64,000 nt of DNA, taken from contig NZ_CP015103.1 in assembly GCF_002214505.1 (NCBI RefSeq), forward strand, positions 372,001 through 436,000, read 5' to 3'. Under the pieces are notes generated by a model. That model was not told where the DNA came from. It did not search any database and saw only the letters and a list, made by a program, of their open reading frames with translations. This stretch comes from Thermococcus siculi. Lineage in GTDB: Archaea; Methanobacteriota_B; Thermococci; Thermococcales; Thermococcaceae. Position numbers and translations under genes: made by a program. Position 1 is the first letter of the stretch. Each line of letters begins with the position of its first letter. Below, piece by piece: positions 17,200-24,980 of the stretch.

Positions 17200-17223
17200 G
17201 AAGAGAAAAGAAAATTAGAAAAT
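17200..17223 (-). terminator. Pyrimidine-rich intra-operon terminator or attenuator
   Basis: Read on the minus strand, the gap between the small secreted protein gene and the DUF2341 gene contains TTTTCTAATTTTCTTTTCTC about 15 bases after the stop codon. Archaeal transcription ends at such U-tracts. Partial readthrough would give more major-subunit message than downstream message. Not experimentally supported. Confidence 0.45.
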
Positions 17224-17238
17224 GGCAATGTCACTGGA

Positions 17239-17640
17239 TCACACATTAACCTCTTGTCCCTGGTAGACTATAGTGACCGTGTCGACGTTGGAGATCTCGT
17301 CAAGACTAAGAGCTGGACTAAATGTCACTGTGTAATAGTGATTGTTTGAATCGTACTGGGCTTCGTAGTTCTGGTCGTTGATCACAACATACACATGCCC
17401 CGCACCCTGCGGATCCTGATTAAGGTGTATAATTGCGCCAGTAACTACGTATTCTCCACCCTGGAAATCAAGGTTCCAGTTAACGGCGGCGCTTGAAACG
17501 GTCTGTGTATAGCCACCAGTTCCTTTGTCGAGTTCCTGGACATTCACAATAATCTGCGGAACAGCCAGCGCAGCCCCAACGATGGCCAGCGCCAGTGCAA
17601 GCGCCAGCGGGATTAACCTCCTCTTGGTTGACCTCCTCAT
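17239..17640 (-). CDS. Small secreted beta-rich protein, candidate TasA/bundling-pilin-like major subunit
   Basis: A 133-residue protein. I start at the ATG at 17640, with GGAGGTGAAAGCC directly before it. The N-terminus RRSTKRRL is followed by a hydrophobic LALALALAIVGA and a likely signal peptidase I site AALA/VPQ. The mature part of about 105 residues begins with strand PQIIVNVQEL and is rich in Val, Tyr, Asn and Gln with predicted beta strands and no Cys. There is no class III (archaellin/type IV pilin) cleavage motif. It has its own strong promoter, and a DUF2341 protein and a SipW-like peptidase follow. I recognise no named family; a donor-strand-exchange filament subunit is the proposed role. 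Confidence 0.75.
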   Translation of the reverse strand: MRRSTKRRLIPLALALALAIVGAALAVPQIIVNVQELDKGTGGYTQTVSSAAVNWNLDFQGGEYVVTGAIIHLNQDPQGAGHVYVVINDQNYEAQYDSNNHYYTVTFSPALSLDEISNVDTVTIVYQGQEVNV

Positions 17641-17685
17641 GGCTTTCACCTCCAATCAGGAAAGTTTGTAGTGTCTAATCCTGTG

Positions 17686-17699
17686 CAAATATAAATAGT
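17686..17699 (-). promoter_or_regulatory. TATA promoter of the small secreted protein operon
   Basis: On the minus strand the box reads CTATTTATATTTGC, about 46 bases upstream of the ATG at 17640. The expected transcript start near 17662 leaves a leader of about 20 bases containing GGAGGTG. It is one of the best TATA matches in the window, consistent with high expression. Confidence 0.6.
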
Positions 17700-17810
17700 T
17701 TTCGAATGCAACCTTTCCGGTACACCCAGTGATAGTGTAAGTTTTACAATAGAACCATGCATGAATTGGTGATTTCTCCAGGCAACATGGATACTCTCCA
17801 AAGGTGTTCC

Positions 17811-19088
17811 TCACTTCAGAACTGCCCCAGTTAGGTAGGTGGAGCCACCTGCAGTAACTTTAACGCGAAGGAACTCGCCTGGTTCACCCGAATCTATGAT
17901 GATATCCTTGTAGTTGAACGTTCTGCCCTCAACTCCACCCTTCTTGCCCTCTCCGTGGACGAGGACCTCTATTTCCCTTCCAACGTAGGACTGGTTTATC
18001 TCATACGCTATCCCGAGCCTGAGCCTGTGCAAGGCCCTAGAACGCTCCTTGACCTTCCAGCCGGGTATTTGCTTCCACTTCGCCGCTATCGTGCCCGGCC
18101 TCGGCGAATAGCGGGAGACGTTTATCTTGTCGGGCCGTATCCTCTTCACAAGCTCCACGGTGTTCTGGAAGGCTTCATTGCTCTCTCCAGGGAAGCCGAC
18201 TATGATGTCGGTGTTGAGGTTTAAATCACGAACTTTTTTGCGGAATGTTCGAACTATCTCCTCAAACTCTTCCACAGTGTACGTTCTTCCCATGCGTTTT
18301 AACACATCGTTATCTCCGCTCTGAACCGGAAGGTGGAGAAACCTGTAAACCTTCGGATCCCTGTAGGCCTCAACCAGCTCGTCGAGAATCTTTATCGCGT
18401 GGTTAGGGTTCATCATGCCAACCCTGACGCGGAAGTCGCCCTCGATGGAAGTTATCTCATCGAGGAGTTCGGCCAGGTTCGTCCCGATGTCGAAGCCGTA
18501 GCAGCCGGTGTCCTCGCTTGAGAGCTGTATCTCCTTATAACCCCTCGCTATGGCCTCTTTAACCCACTTGACGACGAGTTCGGGTTTGTAGCTCTTGAGC
18601 ACACCGCGCGCAAAGCGCGTCGCGCAGTAGGTGCAGGCGTTGAGGCAGCCCTCGCTGATGGGGACGACGAAGGCAACACCGGATTTCCAGAGCCTGGGAA
18701 GTTCGAGCTTGTCGATGTTCCTCTCGCGCCAGCCCTCAACGGAGACGAGCTTTCCTCCGCGCTCGGCCGTTTCAACGGCTTCCGCTATCCTGTCTATGCT
18801 CTTAACCCCCAAAATTCCGGAGACGCGGGGGTCTATTACGTCAGGGTTGACGTGGGTGAGGCAGCCGGTCACGATGACCCTCTTCCCAGAGTCGAGGAGT
18901 TCCTTTATGCGCTCCTTCATGTGCTTCTCGGTTGGATCCTTGACGGCGCAGGTGTTCACCACGACGTAGTCTGCACCCTCGGGAGTCTCGGCGAGTTCAT
19001 AGCCCGCCCTAACCAGGATGGCCTCCATCATCTCGCCGTCTGCTTTGTTCCTCGTGCATCCGTAGCTCTCGACGTGAACCCTTACCAT
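17811..19088 (-). CDS. tRNA (N6-threonylcarbamoyladenosine37-C2) methylthiotransferase, e-MtaB type
   Basis: A 425-residue radical SAM enzyme with the three methylthiotransferase domains. The UPF0004 domain has ESYGCTRNKADG, VNTCAVKDPTE and VTGCLTHV (three [4Fe-4S] cysteines). The radical SAM motif is SEGCLNACTYC, and a C-terminal TRAM domain starts near residue 365. The archaeal/eukaryotic CDKAL1-like subfamily converts t6A37 to ms2t6A in tRNA. The ATG at 19088 gives the usual length; the ribosome site is weak. A longer frame to 19226 would enter the neighbouring gene and is rejected. Confidence 0.9.
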   Translation of the reverse strand: MVRVHVESYGCTRNKADGEMMEAILVRAGYELAETPEGADYVVVNTCAVKDPTEKHMKERIKELLDSGKRVIVTGCLTHVNPDVIDPRVSGILGVKSIDRIAEAVETAERGGKLVSVEGWRERNIDKLELPRLWKSGVAFVVPISEGCLNACTYCATRFARGVLKSYKPELVVKWVKEAIARGYKEIQLSSEDTGCYGFDIGTNLAELLDEITSIEGDFRVRVGMMNPNHAIKILDELVEAYRDPKVYRFLHLPVQSGDNDVLKRMGRTYTVEEFEEIVRTFRKKVRDLNLNTDIIVGFPGESNEAFQNTVELVKRIRPDKINVSRYSPRPGTIAAKWKQIPGWKVKERSRALHRLRLGIAYEINQSYVGREIEVLVHGEGKKGGVEGRTFNYKDIIIDSGEPGEFLRVKVTAGGSTYLTGAVLK

Positions 19089-19141
19089 CGGCTCTCGCTC
19101 TGGGCAGGGGTTTAAAAAGGGTGTGGTGCAGGGTTGGGAAC

Positions 19142-19441
19142 TCAGACAAAACCTACCATACTCAGGAGCAGGAAGAGCGCCGCGAAAAGAAAAACGGCCA
19201 CGAACGTTAGTTTCTTCTTTATCCACTCATGAGGCCTGTTGTAGTGCCTCATAACCAGGAAGGAAATGGAACAGACGATTATAACAGGAACCAGTGCCGA
19301 GACGGCTATGAAAAGCGCGCCGGGAAGGTAGCGGTCGATACCGGATGTATCCAGGAGCGCCACCGTCCAGTAGAGCATGAGGGGCGAGAGAAGAACCAGA
19401 ATCCCAACCGTAACCCCAATCATCACGGACTCGTCGTCCAT
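19142..19441 (-). CDS. Small three-helix membrane protein, unknown
   Basis: A 99-residue protein starting MDDESVMIGV, with membrane segments at about 7-28, 38-62 and 78-98 and a basic loop (RHYNRPHEWIKKK) between the second and third. I start at 19441 because GTGGTA precedes that ATG; an in-frame ATG at 19459 is possible. No family is recognised. It lies 53 bases upstream of the methylthiotransferase on the same strand. Confidence 0.65.
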   Translation of the reverse strand: MDDESVMIGVTVGILVLLSPLMLYWTVALLDTSGIDRYLPGALFIAVSALVPVIIVCSISFLVMRHYNRPHEWIKKKLTFVAVFLFAALFLLLSMVGFV

Positions 19442-19520
19442 AATACCACATAGAAACATCGGCTTAATGCCTTAAAAACGTCTTGCATGCAATAAGAATT
19501 AAGAATAAGGGGAAAGGAAA

Positions 19521-19733
19521 TCAAATGACTTCCGCGAAAGCGAACTTCCTCTTGACAGAGTTGATAACGATCTCAACCTCGTCGCCGACCTGGGTGTTCG
19601 GGACGAAGATAACGAAGCCCTTAATCTTGGCGATGCCGTCACCGCCCTTTCCAAGGCTCTCAATCTTAACTCTGTACCTTTCTCCAACCTTAACAGGGGC
19701 TTCGTAGCCACCGCCAAATCCATCTCCATACAT
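19521..19733 (-). CDS. Stand-alone TRAM-domain RNA-binding protein
   Basis: A 70-residue protein made of a Gly-rich N-terminus ([10 protein letters not shown]) and a complete TRAM domain: [34 protein letters not shown], then GDEVEIVI and [10 protein letters not shown] start at the ATG at 19733, 6 bases after GGTG and about 55 bases downstream of the likely transcript start. Single TRAM proteins of archaea act as RNA chaperones with cold-shock-protein-like function. The mRNA should be abundant given its strong TATA box. Confidence 0.9.
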   Translation of the reverse strand: MYGDGFGGGYEAPVKVGERYRVKIESLGKGGDGIAKIKGFVIFVPNTQVGDEVEIVINSVKRKFAFAEVI

Positions 19734-19812
19734 ATCTAACACCAACTTTCCATTTTCAGGGCTCTCCAGGGAACACTCCGAGAAGAGTCCCGAATAAGGG
19801 TCATGCCAAGAG

Positions 19813-19822
19813 TATATAAAGC
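19813..19822 (-). promoter_or_regulatory. TATA box of the TRAM protein gene
   Basis: On the minus strand the sequence TTTATATACT lies about 80 bases upstream of the ATG at 19733. It predicts transcription from about 19788 and shows that an apparent open frame reaching back to 19916 is upstream of the transcript. Confidence 0.6.
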
Positions 19823-19944
19823 TTTGGGTGGTTTTTGGGACATTAAAGTCACCAAAGGACGGTTTTAGTCCACATAAGGACACGGATGAAGGGTTTTGAT
19901 TTTCCGAAGTTGCCATCGCCGCGAAGGGCAGTGTTTAACCTTTG

Positions 19945-19961
19945 GTTTAAAACGAAGCGTT
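19945..19961 (+). promoter_or_regulatory. SurR-type operator upstream of hydrogenase operon 1
   Basis: The bases GTT-TAA-AAC-GAAGC-GTT match exactly the extended SurR half-site GTTn3AACn5GTT known from Pyrococcus furiosus. The site is 140 bases upstream of the first gene and about 39 bases upstream of a TATA-like box, an activator position. SurR is expected to activate mbh without sulfur and to release DNA when its CxxC is oxidised by elemental sulfur. Confidence 0.75.
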
Positions 19962-19997
19962 AGATACCTTTGTTTTCAATTCTAAGCTTCAAAAAAC

Positions 19998-20007
19998 TCT
20001 TTTAAAG
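19998..20007 (+). promoter_or_regulatory. Probable TATA box of hydrogenase operon 1
   Basis: The sequence TCTTTTAAAG is the best TATA-like element between the SurR site and the first gene. It predicts a transcript start near 20030 and a leader of about 55 bases with ribosome site GAGGAGGG. It is weaker than that of operon 2, so dependence on an activator would make sense. Confidence 0.45.
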
Positions 20008-20085
20008 CGAATAACGAATTTTCCATCGAAATATGACGAAATACAGACCTGTGGCGTCTGTAACATGTGAGAGGAGGGACGAACA

Positions 20086-20586
20086 ATGAGTTTCATCGCT
20101 GTATTCATCTGGTCATACGTGCTCTGGTTAGTGCTTACCGCCGGGACCAGAGGAATGCTCTGGAGCGGTGAAGAGGTCATCGCCGGTGCGGTATTCTCGG
20201 CGATAATAGCCTTCGCCACGAAGGATGTCATTGGAGAAAAAGCCGCGAGGTTCCTCAACCCAGTGAAGTGGGTCGGATTCATCGTTTACTCCATCGGTCC
20301 CCTCTTCTGGGGCATGGTCAAGGCCAACCTCGACGTCGCCTACCGCGTCATAACGGGCAGGATAAAGCCCGGAATAGTCCGCGTTCCGGTTGATCTGGAG
20401 AACGACGCCCAGTACACCATACTGAGCAACTCGATAACCCTCACCCCCGGAACGCTGACGGTTGATGCATGCCCCGAGGAGAAGGCCCTCTACGTTCACT
20501 GGATAAACGTGACGGAGAAGGAGCCAAAAAGCTCCGAGGTCATAGCCGGTTCCTTTGAGAAATGGGCGAGGAGGCTGGGAAGATGA
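20086..20586 (+). CDS. mbhA: Mbh hydrogenase subunit A (MrpE-like)
   Basis: A 166-residue MrpE-type protein with about three membrane helices, then a cytoplasmic domain with VAYRVITGRIKPGIVRVPV and the NSITLTPGTLTVD motif typical of antiporter subunit E. It starts the operon behind GAGGAGGG. In the Mbh complex the Mrp-like module (A-H) converts the energy of ferredoxin-driven proton reduction into Na+ export. Its stop overlaps the next start (ATGA at 20583). Confidence 0.9.
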   Translation: MSFIAVFIWSYVLWLVLTAGTRGMLWSGEEVIAGAVFSAIIAFATKDVIGEKAARFLNPVKWVGFIVYSIGPLFWGMVKANLDVAYRVITGRIKPGIVRVPVDLENDAQYTILSNSITLTPGTLTVDACPEEKALYVHWINVTEKEPKSSEVIAGSFEKWARRLGR

Positions 20587-20846
20587 TAGCGCCCGAGTTC
20601 TTCTACGCTGCGGTCATAGTTATGATAGGGGCGTTCATGGCACTGCTCAGGGTGTTCTTCGGCCCGAGCGTTCCGGACAGGGTCGTCGGAGTGGACACCC
20701 TCAACACGCTCATCGTCGCAGGGATGGTTCTGCTCGGAGCGGCATACGACAGGACGATATACATCGACATCGCGATAGTCTACGCGCTTCTGAGCTACGT
20801 CGGGACGCTGGCTATAGCCAGGTACCTCCAGGGGGGATTGGAATGA
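20583..20846 (+). CDS. mbhB: Mbh hydrogenase subunit B (MrpF-like)
   Basis: An 87-residue protein with three membrane helices and the MrpF signature GPSVPDRVVGVDTLNTL. The start is the ATG of the ATGA overlap with mbhA, preceded by GAGGCTGGGAAG; an ATG 21 bases upstream lies inside mbhA and is less likely. It is a core membrane subunit of the antiporter-like module. Confidence 0.9.
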   Translation: MIAPEFFYAAVIVMIGAFMALLRVFFGPSVPDRVVGVDTLNTLIVAGMVLLGAAYDRTIYIDIAIVYALLSYVGTLAIARYLQGGLE

Positions 20847-21214
20847 ACGCGGTCACCTACGTCATCTACGCCTTCCTGACGATAAACATGGTCTTCAACC
20901 TGCTGGGCAGCTTCTCGCTCCACAGGTTCCCCGATGTCTACACGAGGCTCCACGGGGCCACAAAGTGCACCACCTTCGGGACCATCTTCGCGGTTCTCGC
21001 GGTAGTCGTCCACGCTGCGTACCAGCTCCACATCACCGGCGACCCCAAGTATCTCCAGATGGCGCTCCACAGCGTCGTGGCCCTGGTGGCGCTCCTCCTC
21101 ACCAACCCGACGGGGGCGCACGCGATAGCGAAAGCCGCACACCTCAGCGGCTACAAGCCGGCAAAGGCGGTCATAGACGCCTACGAAGAAAAGCTCAGGG
21201 GTGGTGCGGAATGA
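20843..21214 (+). CDS. mbhC: Mbh hydrogenase subunit C (MrpG-like)
   Basis: A 123-residue MrpG-type protein with three membrane helices and the conserved FPDVYTRLHGATKCTTFG and LTNPTGAHAIAKAAH segments. It overlaps both neighbours by 4 bases. In Mrp and Mbh structures this subunit packs with E and F homologues in the proposed sodium path. Confidence 0.92.
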   Translation: MNAVTYVIYAFLTINMVFNLLGSFSLHRFPDVYTRLHGATKCTTFGTIFAVLAVVVHAAYQLHITGDPKYLQMALHSVVALVALLLTNPTGAHAIAKAAHLSGYKPAKAVIDAYEEKLRGGAE

Positions 21215-21477
21215 ACGCCCTCTCGATGGACATGGCGATCCAGTTCGGCATACTCCTCGGCGTGCTCATAGCGGCGTACCTCACGATAAGCATGCGCGAT
21301 CTGCTCAGCGCGGCCATAGCTTCGGCGGCAATGAGCCTGCTTCTCAGCCTGGAGTTCTACATGCTCCACGCTCCAGATGTCGCGATAGCCGAGGCCGCCG
21401 TCGGGGCCGGCATCGTTACGGCCGTTGTTGTCTACGGAATAGCGAAAACAGAGAGATGGGAGCGTGAGGGACCATGA
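21211..21477 (+). CDS. mbhD: Mbh hydrogenase subunit D (DUF4040, MrpA C-terminal-like)
   Basis: An 88-residue protein with three membrane helices carrying the LEFYMLHAPDVAIAEAAVGAG motif, which corresponds to part of the C-terminal region of MrpA. The ATG at 21211 follows GGTGGTGCGGA and overlaps the mbhC stop. Encoded separately here, as in P. furiosus Mbh. Confidence 0.9.
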   Translation: MNALSMDMAIQFGILLGVLIAAYLTISMRDLLSAAIASAAMSLLLSLEFYMLHAPDVAIAEAAVGAGIVTAVVVYGIAKTERWEREGP

Positions 21478-21776
21478 AGAAGACGTTTGGAGCTTTGTCA
21501 CTGCTCTTCCTCCTCGGAGTGCTCCTCGTGATAGCAAGCCCGTCAACGGGGATAAAGTTCGGCCTCGGCGGAAGCGAGTGGGAGAAGTACCGCTACACAG
21601 ACCAGTACTACATCGAGCACGGCGTCGATGAGGTCGGAGGAACGAACATAGTCACGGACATAGTCTTCGACTACCGTGGGTACGACACCCTCGGAGAGGC
21701 AACCGTTCTGTTCACCGCCATAGCCGGTGCCGTTGCACTTCTCAGGCCCTGGAGGAGGGATGAGGATGAAGAGTGA
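21474..21776 (+). CDS. mbhE: Mbh hydrogenase subunit E (MrpA/MrpB-like)
   Basis: A 100-residue protein with an N-terminal helix, an extracytoplasmic loop of about 45 residues and a final helix. The loop end carries NIVTDIVFDYRGYDTLGEATVLF, which is conserved in Mrp-type complexes. It overlaps mbhD and mbhF and is part of the membrane ion-transport module. Confidence 0.9.
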   Translation: MKKTFGALSLLFLLGVLLVIASPSTGIKFGLGGSEWEKYRYTDQYYIEHGVDEVGGTNIVTDIVFDYRGYDTLGEATVLFTAIAGAVALLRPWRRDEDEE

Positions 21777-22212
21777 CATGGGACTCATAGTAAAGACCAC
21801 CGCGAGGGCCACCATCCCCCTTATAGGAATCTTTGGCGCCTACGTGGTCTCGCATGGGCACCTGACTCCGGGAGGCGGCTTCCAGGGGGGAGCGACGATA
21901 GCGGGGGCAGGCATACTGTTCCTCATAGCCTTCGGCCTCGGTGAGATGAAGAAGAGGTACAACCACCACCTCTACTCGGCGCTGGAGGGCCTCGGTGGTC
22001 TGGCCTTCCTGGGTGCCGCGATGCTCGGCATGGGGGTGGCGTTCTTTTACAACGCGCTCTGGCAGGACGGCCCATTCTTCAACGGCCAGCCAGGCACCCT
22101 GCTCTCCGCGGGATACCTGCCGATAATGAACCTTGCCGTCGGCCTGAAGGTCTTCACGGGGCTGGTCAGCGCCATGGCAGCGATAGCCGCCTACAGGAGG
22201 TGGAAAGAATGA
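21766..22212 (+). CDS. mbhF: Mbh hydrogenase subunit F (MrpB-like)
   Basis: A 148-residue, four-helix MrpB-type protein with the hallmark GAYVVSHGHLTPGGGFQGG. I start at the ATG at 21766 because GGAGGAGGG lies 6 bases upstream; an ATG at 21760 would be too close to the ribosome site. It overlaps the mbhE end by 11 bases. Confidence 0.9.
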   Translation: MKSDMGLIVKTTARATIPLIGIFGAYVVSHGHLTPGGGFQGGATIAGAGILFLIAFGLGEMKKRYNHHLYSALEGLGGLAFLGAAMLGMGVAFFYNALWQDGPFFNGQPGTLLSAGYLPIMNLAVGLKVFTGLVSAMAAIAAYRRWKE

Positions 22213-22568
22213 TACCCTTCCAGTTCATCACCGCGTTCCTGCTCATAGCCATGGGCATCTACGCACTCCTCTACAAGAGGAACCTGATCAAACTCATCCT
22301 GGCGCTGAACATCATCGACTCCGGCATACACCTGCTCCTCATAAGCTTCGGCTACAGGGTAGAGGCGGGCCAGATACCGACGGCGCCAATTTACACTGGA
22401 TACGAGACGGTAAAGAGCGCCATGGTTGGGCCGATTCCCCAGGCGCTCACTCTCACGAGCATAGTCATCGGGGTCTGTGTTCTCTCGCTCGCGATGGCCC
22501 TCACGATAAACGCCTACAGGCACTACGGAAGCCTCGACGTTAACAAGCTCAGGAGGTTGAGAGGATGA
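22209..22568 (+). CDS. mbhG: Mbh hydrogenase subunit G (MrpC-like)
   Basis: A 119-residue MrpC/NuoK-type protein with three membrane helices, including GIYALLYKRNLIKLILAL and the PIPQALTLTSIVIG segment conserved in antiporter subunit C. The ATG at 22209 follows GGAGGTGGAAAGA. It overlaps mbhF and mbhH by 4 bases each. Confidence 0.92.
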   Translation: MIPFQFITAFLLIAMGIYALLYKRNLIKLILALNIIDSGIHLLLISFGYRVEAGQIPTAPIYTGYETVKSAMVGPIPQALTLTSIVIGVCVLSLAMALTINAYRHYGSLDVNKLRRLRG

Positions 22569-24100
22569 TGCTCCCGTATCTCATCATAGTCCCGCTCTTC
22601 GGTGCCTTCGCCACCCCGCTGGTGGGGCTGGCGGGAAAGAAGGCCAGGGAGCTGTGGGCAGTGCTCATCACCGCGCTCACGCTGGGCGTTGCATCGGAGC
22701 TTTTCTACACGGTCTGGAAGAGCGGCGAGATAATGGTCTACACGCTCGGCGGAAAGAACCCGCTGGGGCAGGGCGTCGGCTTCCCGATAAGGATAGTCTG
22801 GGAGGTCGATTTACTAAGTGCGCTCTTCGCCCTAATGGTGACTCTCATCGCCTTCGTCGCGGTGCTCTACTCCACCGAGTACATGAGGCACGACACGGGG
22901 CTTGAGAAGTACTACACCCTCGTGCTCGTCCTTGAGGTCGGAATGCTGGGCATAGCCATAACGGGCGACCTCTTCAACTTCTACGTCTTCCTGGAGATAA
23001 TGAGCATAGCCAGCTACGCCCTCGTCGCCTTCAGAAACGACACGTGGGAGGGCATCGAGGCGGGCATAAAGTACATGTTCACCGGCTCGCTCGCCAGTGC
23101 GTTCATCCTGCTCGGAATAGTGCTCCTCTACGGCCAGTACGGGACGCTCACGATGGCCTACCTCGCCAAGATGATAGCGGGGAACCCGACGTTCACAGCG
23201 AAGGTCGCCCTCGGACTCCTCGCCGGAGGACTGCTCTTCAAGAGCGGCGCCGTTCCCGTCCACATGTGGCTCGCCGATGCCCATCCAGCCGCTCCAAGCT
23301 CGATAAGCGCCATGCTCTCCGGTCTCGTCATCAAGATAGGCGGAACCTACGCCCTCGCGAGGCTGGCCTTCAGCGTCTTCGGGATGGGAATCAGCATGAA
23401 AACCGTTGGCTGGATAATCATCTTCTTCGCCTGCGCCACCCTCATAGTTGGAAACGCCATGGCTATAATCCAGACCGACATGAAGAGGCTCTTCGCCTTC
23501 TCCAGCGTCGGCCAGATCGGCTACATCCTGCTGGGAATAGGGATAGGCCTTGCAGCCTACGGAAGCGACGTCGGGGACGTGGCACTGGCCGGAGCGATAT
23601 ACCACACGGTCAACCACGCACTCATGAAGGCGCTCCTCTTCCTCGTTGCGGGAGCGGTCATCCACCAGCTCGGAACCAAGAACCTCAACGAGCTGAGCGG
23701 AATAGCCAGGAGGATGCCCGTGACGAGCTTCGCCTTCCTCGTGGGTGCGGCGGCGATAATAGGACTCCCGCCGCTCAACGGCTTCGCGAGCAAGTGGCTA
23801 ATCTACGAGAGCTCGGCGCTCTTCAACCCGTTCCTGGCTGCGATAGCAATCATAGGCACTGCATTCTGTACCGCGGCATACATCAGGGTTCTCTTCACCT
23901 TCTTCGGAAGGCCGAGCGAGAGGGTCGTGAACGCCACCGAGCCAGGAAAAGCGATGCTCGTGCCGATGCTCATCCTGGTGCTGGCAATAATCATCATGGG
24001 ACTCTTCCCATGGGCAATCAGCGAGAAGGTCATGATCCCGGCCGCGAAGACCCTGGAGAACTTCAGTGCATACGTAACGGCCGTGCTGGGGGGTGTCTGA
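22565..24100 (+). CDS. mbhH: Mbh hydrogenase subunit H (MrpD/NuoN-like antiporter subunit)
   Basis: A 511-residue protein with about 14 membrane helices of the Complex I/Mrp antiporter family: GDLFNFYVFLEIMSIASYALV, VPVHMWLADAHPAAPSSISA, and IIGLPPLNGFASKW. It is the single large antiporter-like subunit of the operon and is expected to translocate the coupling ion. Only one MrpD homologue is present, which separates this operon from the sulfane reductase (Mbx/Mbs) type with two. Confidence 0.93.
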   Translation: MMLPYLIIVPLFGAFATPLVGLAGKKARELWAVLITALTLGVASELFYTVWKSGEIMVYTLGGKNPLGQGVGFPIRIVWEVDLLSALFALMVTLIAFVAVLYSTEYMRHDTGLEKYYTLVLVLEVGMLGIAITGDLFNFYVFLEIMSIASYALVAFRNDTWEGIEAGIKYMFTGSLASAFILLGIVLLYGQYGTLTMAYLAKMIAGNPTFTAKVALGLLAGGLLFKSGAVPVHMWLADAHPAAPSSISAMLSGLVIKIGGTYALARLAFSVFGMGISMKTVGWIIIFFACATLIVGNAMAIIQTDMKRLFAFSSVGQIGYILLGIGIGLAAYGSDVGDVALAGAIYHTVNHALMKALLFLVAGAVIHQLGTKNLNELSGIARRMPVTSFAFLVGAAAIIGLPPLNGFASKWLIYESSALFNPFLAAIAIIGTAFCTAAYIRVLFTFFGRPSERVVNATEPGKAMLVPMLILVLAIIIMGLFPWAISEKVMIPAAKTLENFSAYVTAVLGGV

Positions 24101-24101
24101 A

Positions 24102-24449
24102 ATGTTCGGCTACTGGGATGCACTCTATTTCGTTTACGTCTTCGCCATAGGCCTGCTCATCTCGTATCTCATTTACAAGTGGGCCGAGAGGGCCAGCACC
24201 GGAACCAGGAGAACCGGCGATGGTACGAAGATATTCCTCAGCGGTGAGGATCAGGACAACGTGGTTCCGCAGTTCGAGCACTTCAAAGGCTACGTCACGG
24301 GAAGGCACGTCATGTGGGGCCTCATCAGGGGCATCAACAGGATGTTCATAGCCTTCAGAAGGGAGCACACGGGCATACTCAGCGACTACGTGAGCTACCT
24401 GCTCGTCACGACCGCGATAATAGTTGGCGCTTTGATAGTGTGGGGATGA
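24102..24449 (+). CDS. mbhI: Mbh hydrogenase subunit I
   Basis: A 115-residue protein with an N-terminal helix (about 8-28), a hydrophilic middle with GTKIFLSGEDQDN, an amphipathic stretch, and a C-terminal helix (about 92-114). This matches MbhI, the bridging subunit between the antiporter and hydrogenase membrane modules. The ATG at 24102 is chosen over a GTG 9 bases upstream, which would overlap mbhH. Confidence 0.85.
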   Translation: MFGYWDALYFVYVFAIGLLISYLIYKWAERASTGTRRTGDGTKIFLSGEDQDNVVPQFEHFKGYVTGRHVMWGLIRGINRMFIAFRREHTGILSDYVSYLLVTTAIIVGALIVWG

Positions 24450-24461
24450 GGAGGTGAGAGG

Positions 24462-24980
24462 ATGGCGATCAAAGTTCCCGCCAACGGAGGCAACACGGCA
24501 GGTTCGAACCCGTCGGAGCGCGAGATGTTGGAGAGGGAGATATCAAAGCTCTGCAAATACATAGGGCGCTCACCCTGGGTCTTCCACGTGAACTCCGGGA
24601 GCTGCAACGGGTGCGACATCGAGATCATAGCGGCCCTAACGCCACGCTACGATGCCGAGAGGTTCGGAGTAAAGCTGGTCGGAACGCCGAGGCACGCGGA
24701 CGTGCTCCTCGTCACCGGCCCGGTAACAGACCAGAGCATTGAGAGGGTAAAGCTCGTCTACGAGCAGACACCCGACCCAAAGGTCGTCATGGCAATCGGA
24801 GCGTGCCCGACCGGTGGAAGTGTCTTCTTCGAGAGCCCGTTCACCAACGCGCCCCTGGACAAGCACATACCGGTCGACGTCTTCGTTCCGGGCTGCCCGC
24901 CGAGGCCGGAAGCGATACTCTACGGCGTTGTGCTGGCGCTCCAGAAGCTGATAAAGAAAATTGAGGGGGGTATGGAATGA
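24462..24980 (+). CDS. mbhJ: Mbh [NiFe] hydrogenase small subunit J (NuoB-like)
   Basis: A 172-residue NuoB-type subunit holding the proximal [4Fe-4S] cluster: CNGCD, then GACPTGG and PGCPPRPEA supply four cysteines. It transfers electrons from the ferredoxin-like MbhN to the NiFe centre in MbhL. A 13-base gap with GAGGTGAG precedes it. Confidence 0.93.
   Translation: MAIKVPANGGNTAGSNPSEREMLEREISKLCKYIGRSPWVFHVNSGSCNGCDIEIIAALTPRYDAERFGVKLVGTPRHADVLLVTGPVTDQSIERVKLVYEQTPDPKVVMAIGACPTGGSVFFESPFTNAPLDKHIPVDVFVPGCPPRPEAILYGVVLALQKLIKKIEGGME

Noticed and set aside
17239-17640. Archaellin or type IV pilin
   Set aside because: No class III signal peptide (basic-Gly/hydrophobic QxSxE-type) is present; the signal ends in an AxA site for signal peptidase I.
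19734-19916. N-terminal extension of the TRAM protein to about 131 residues
   Set aside because: The added segment has unconvincing composition and includes the gene's own TATA box, so it is upstream of the transcript.
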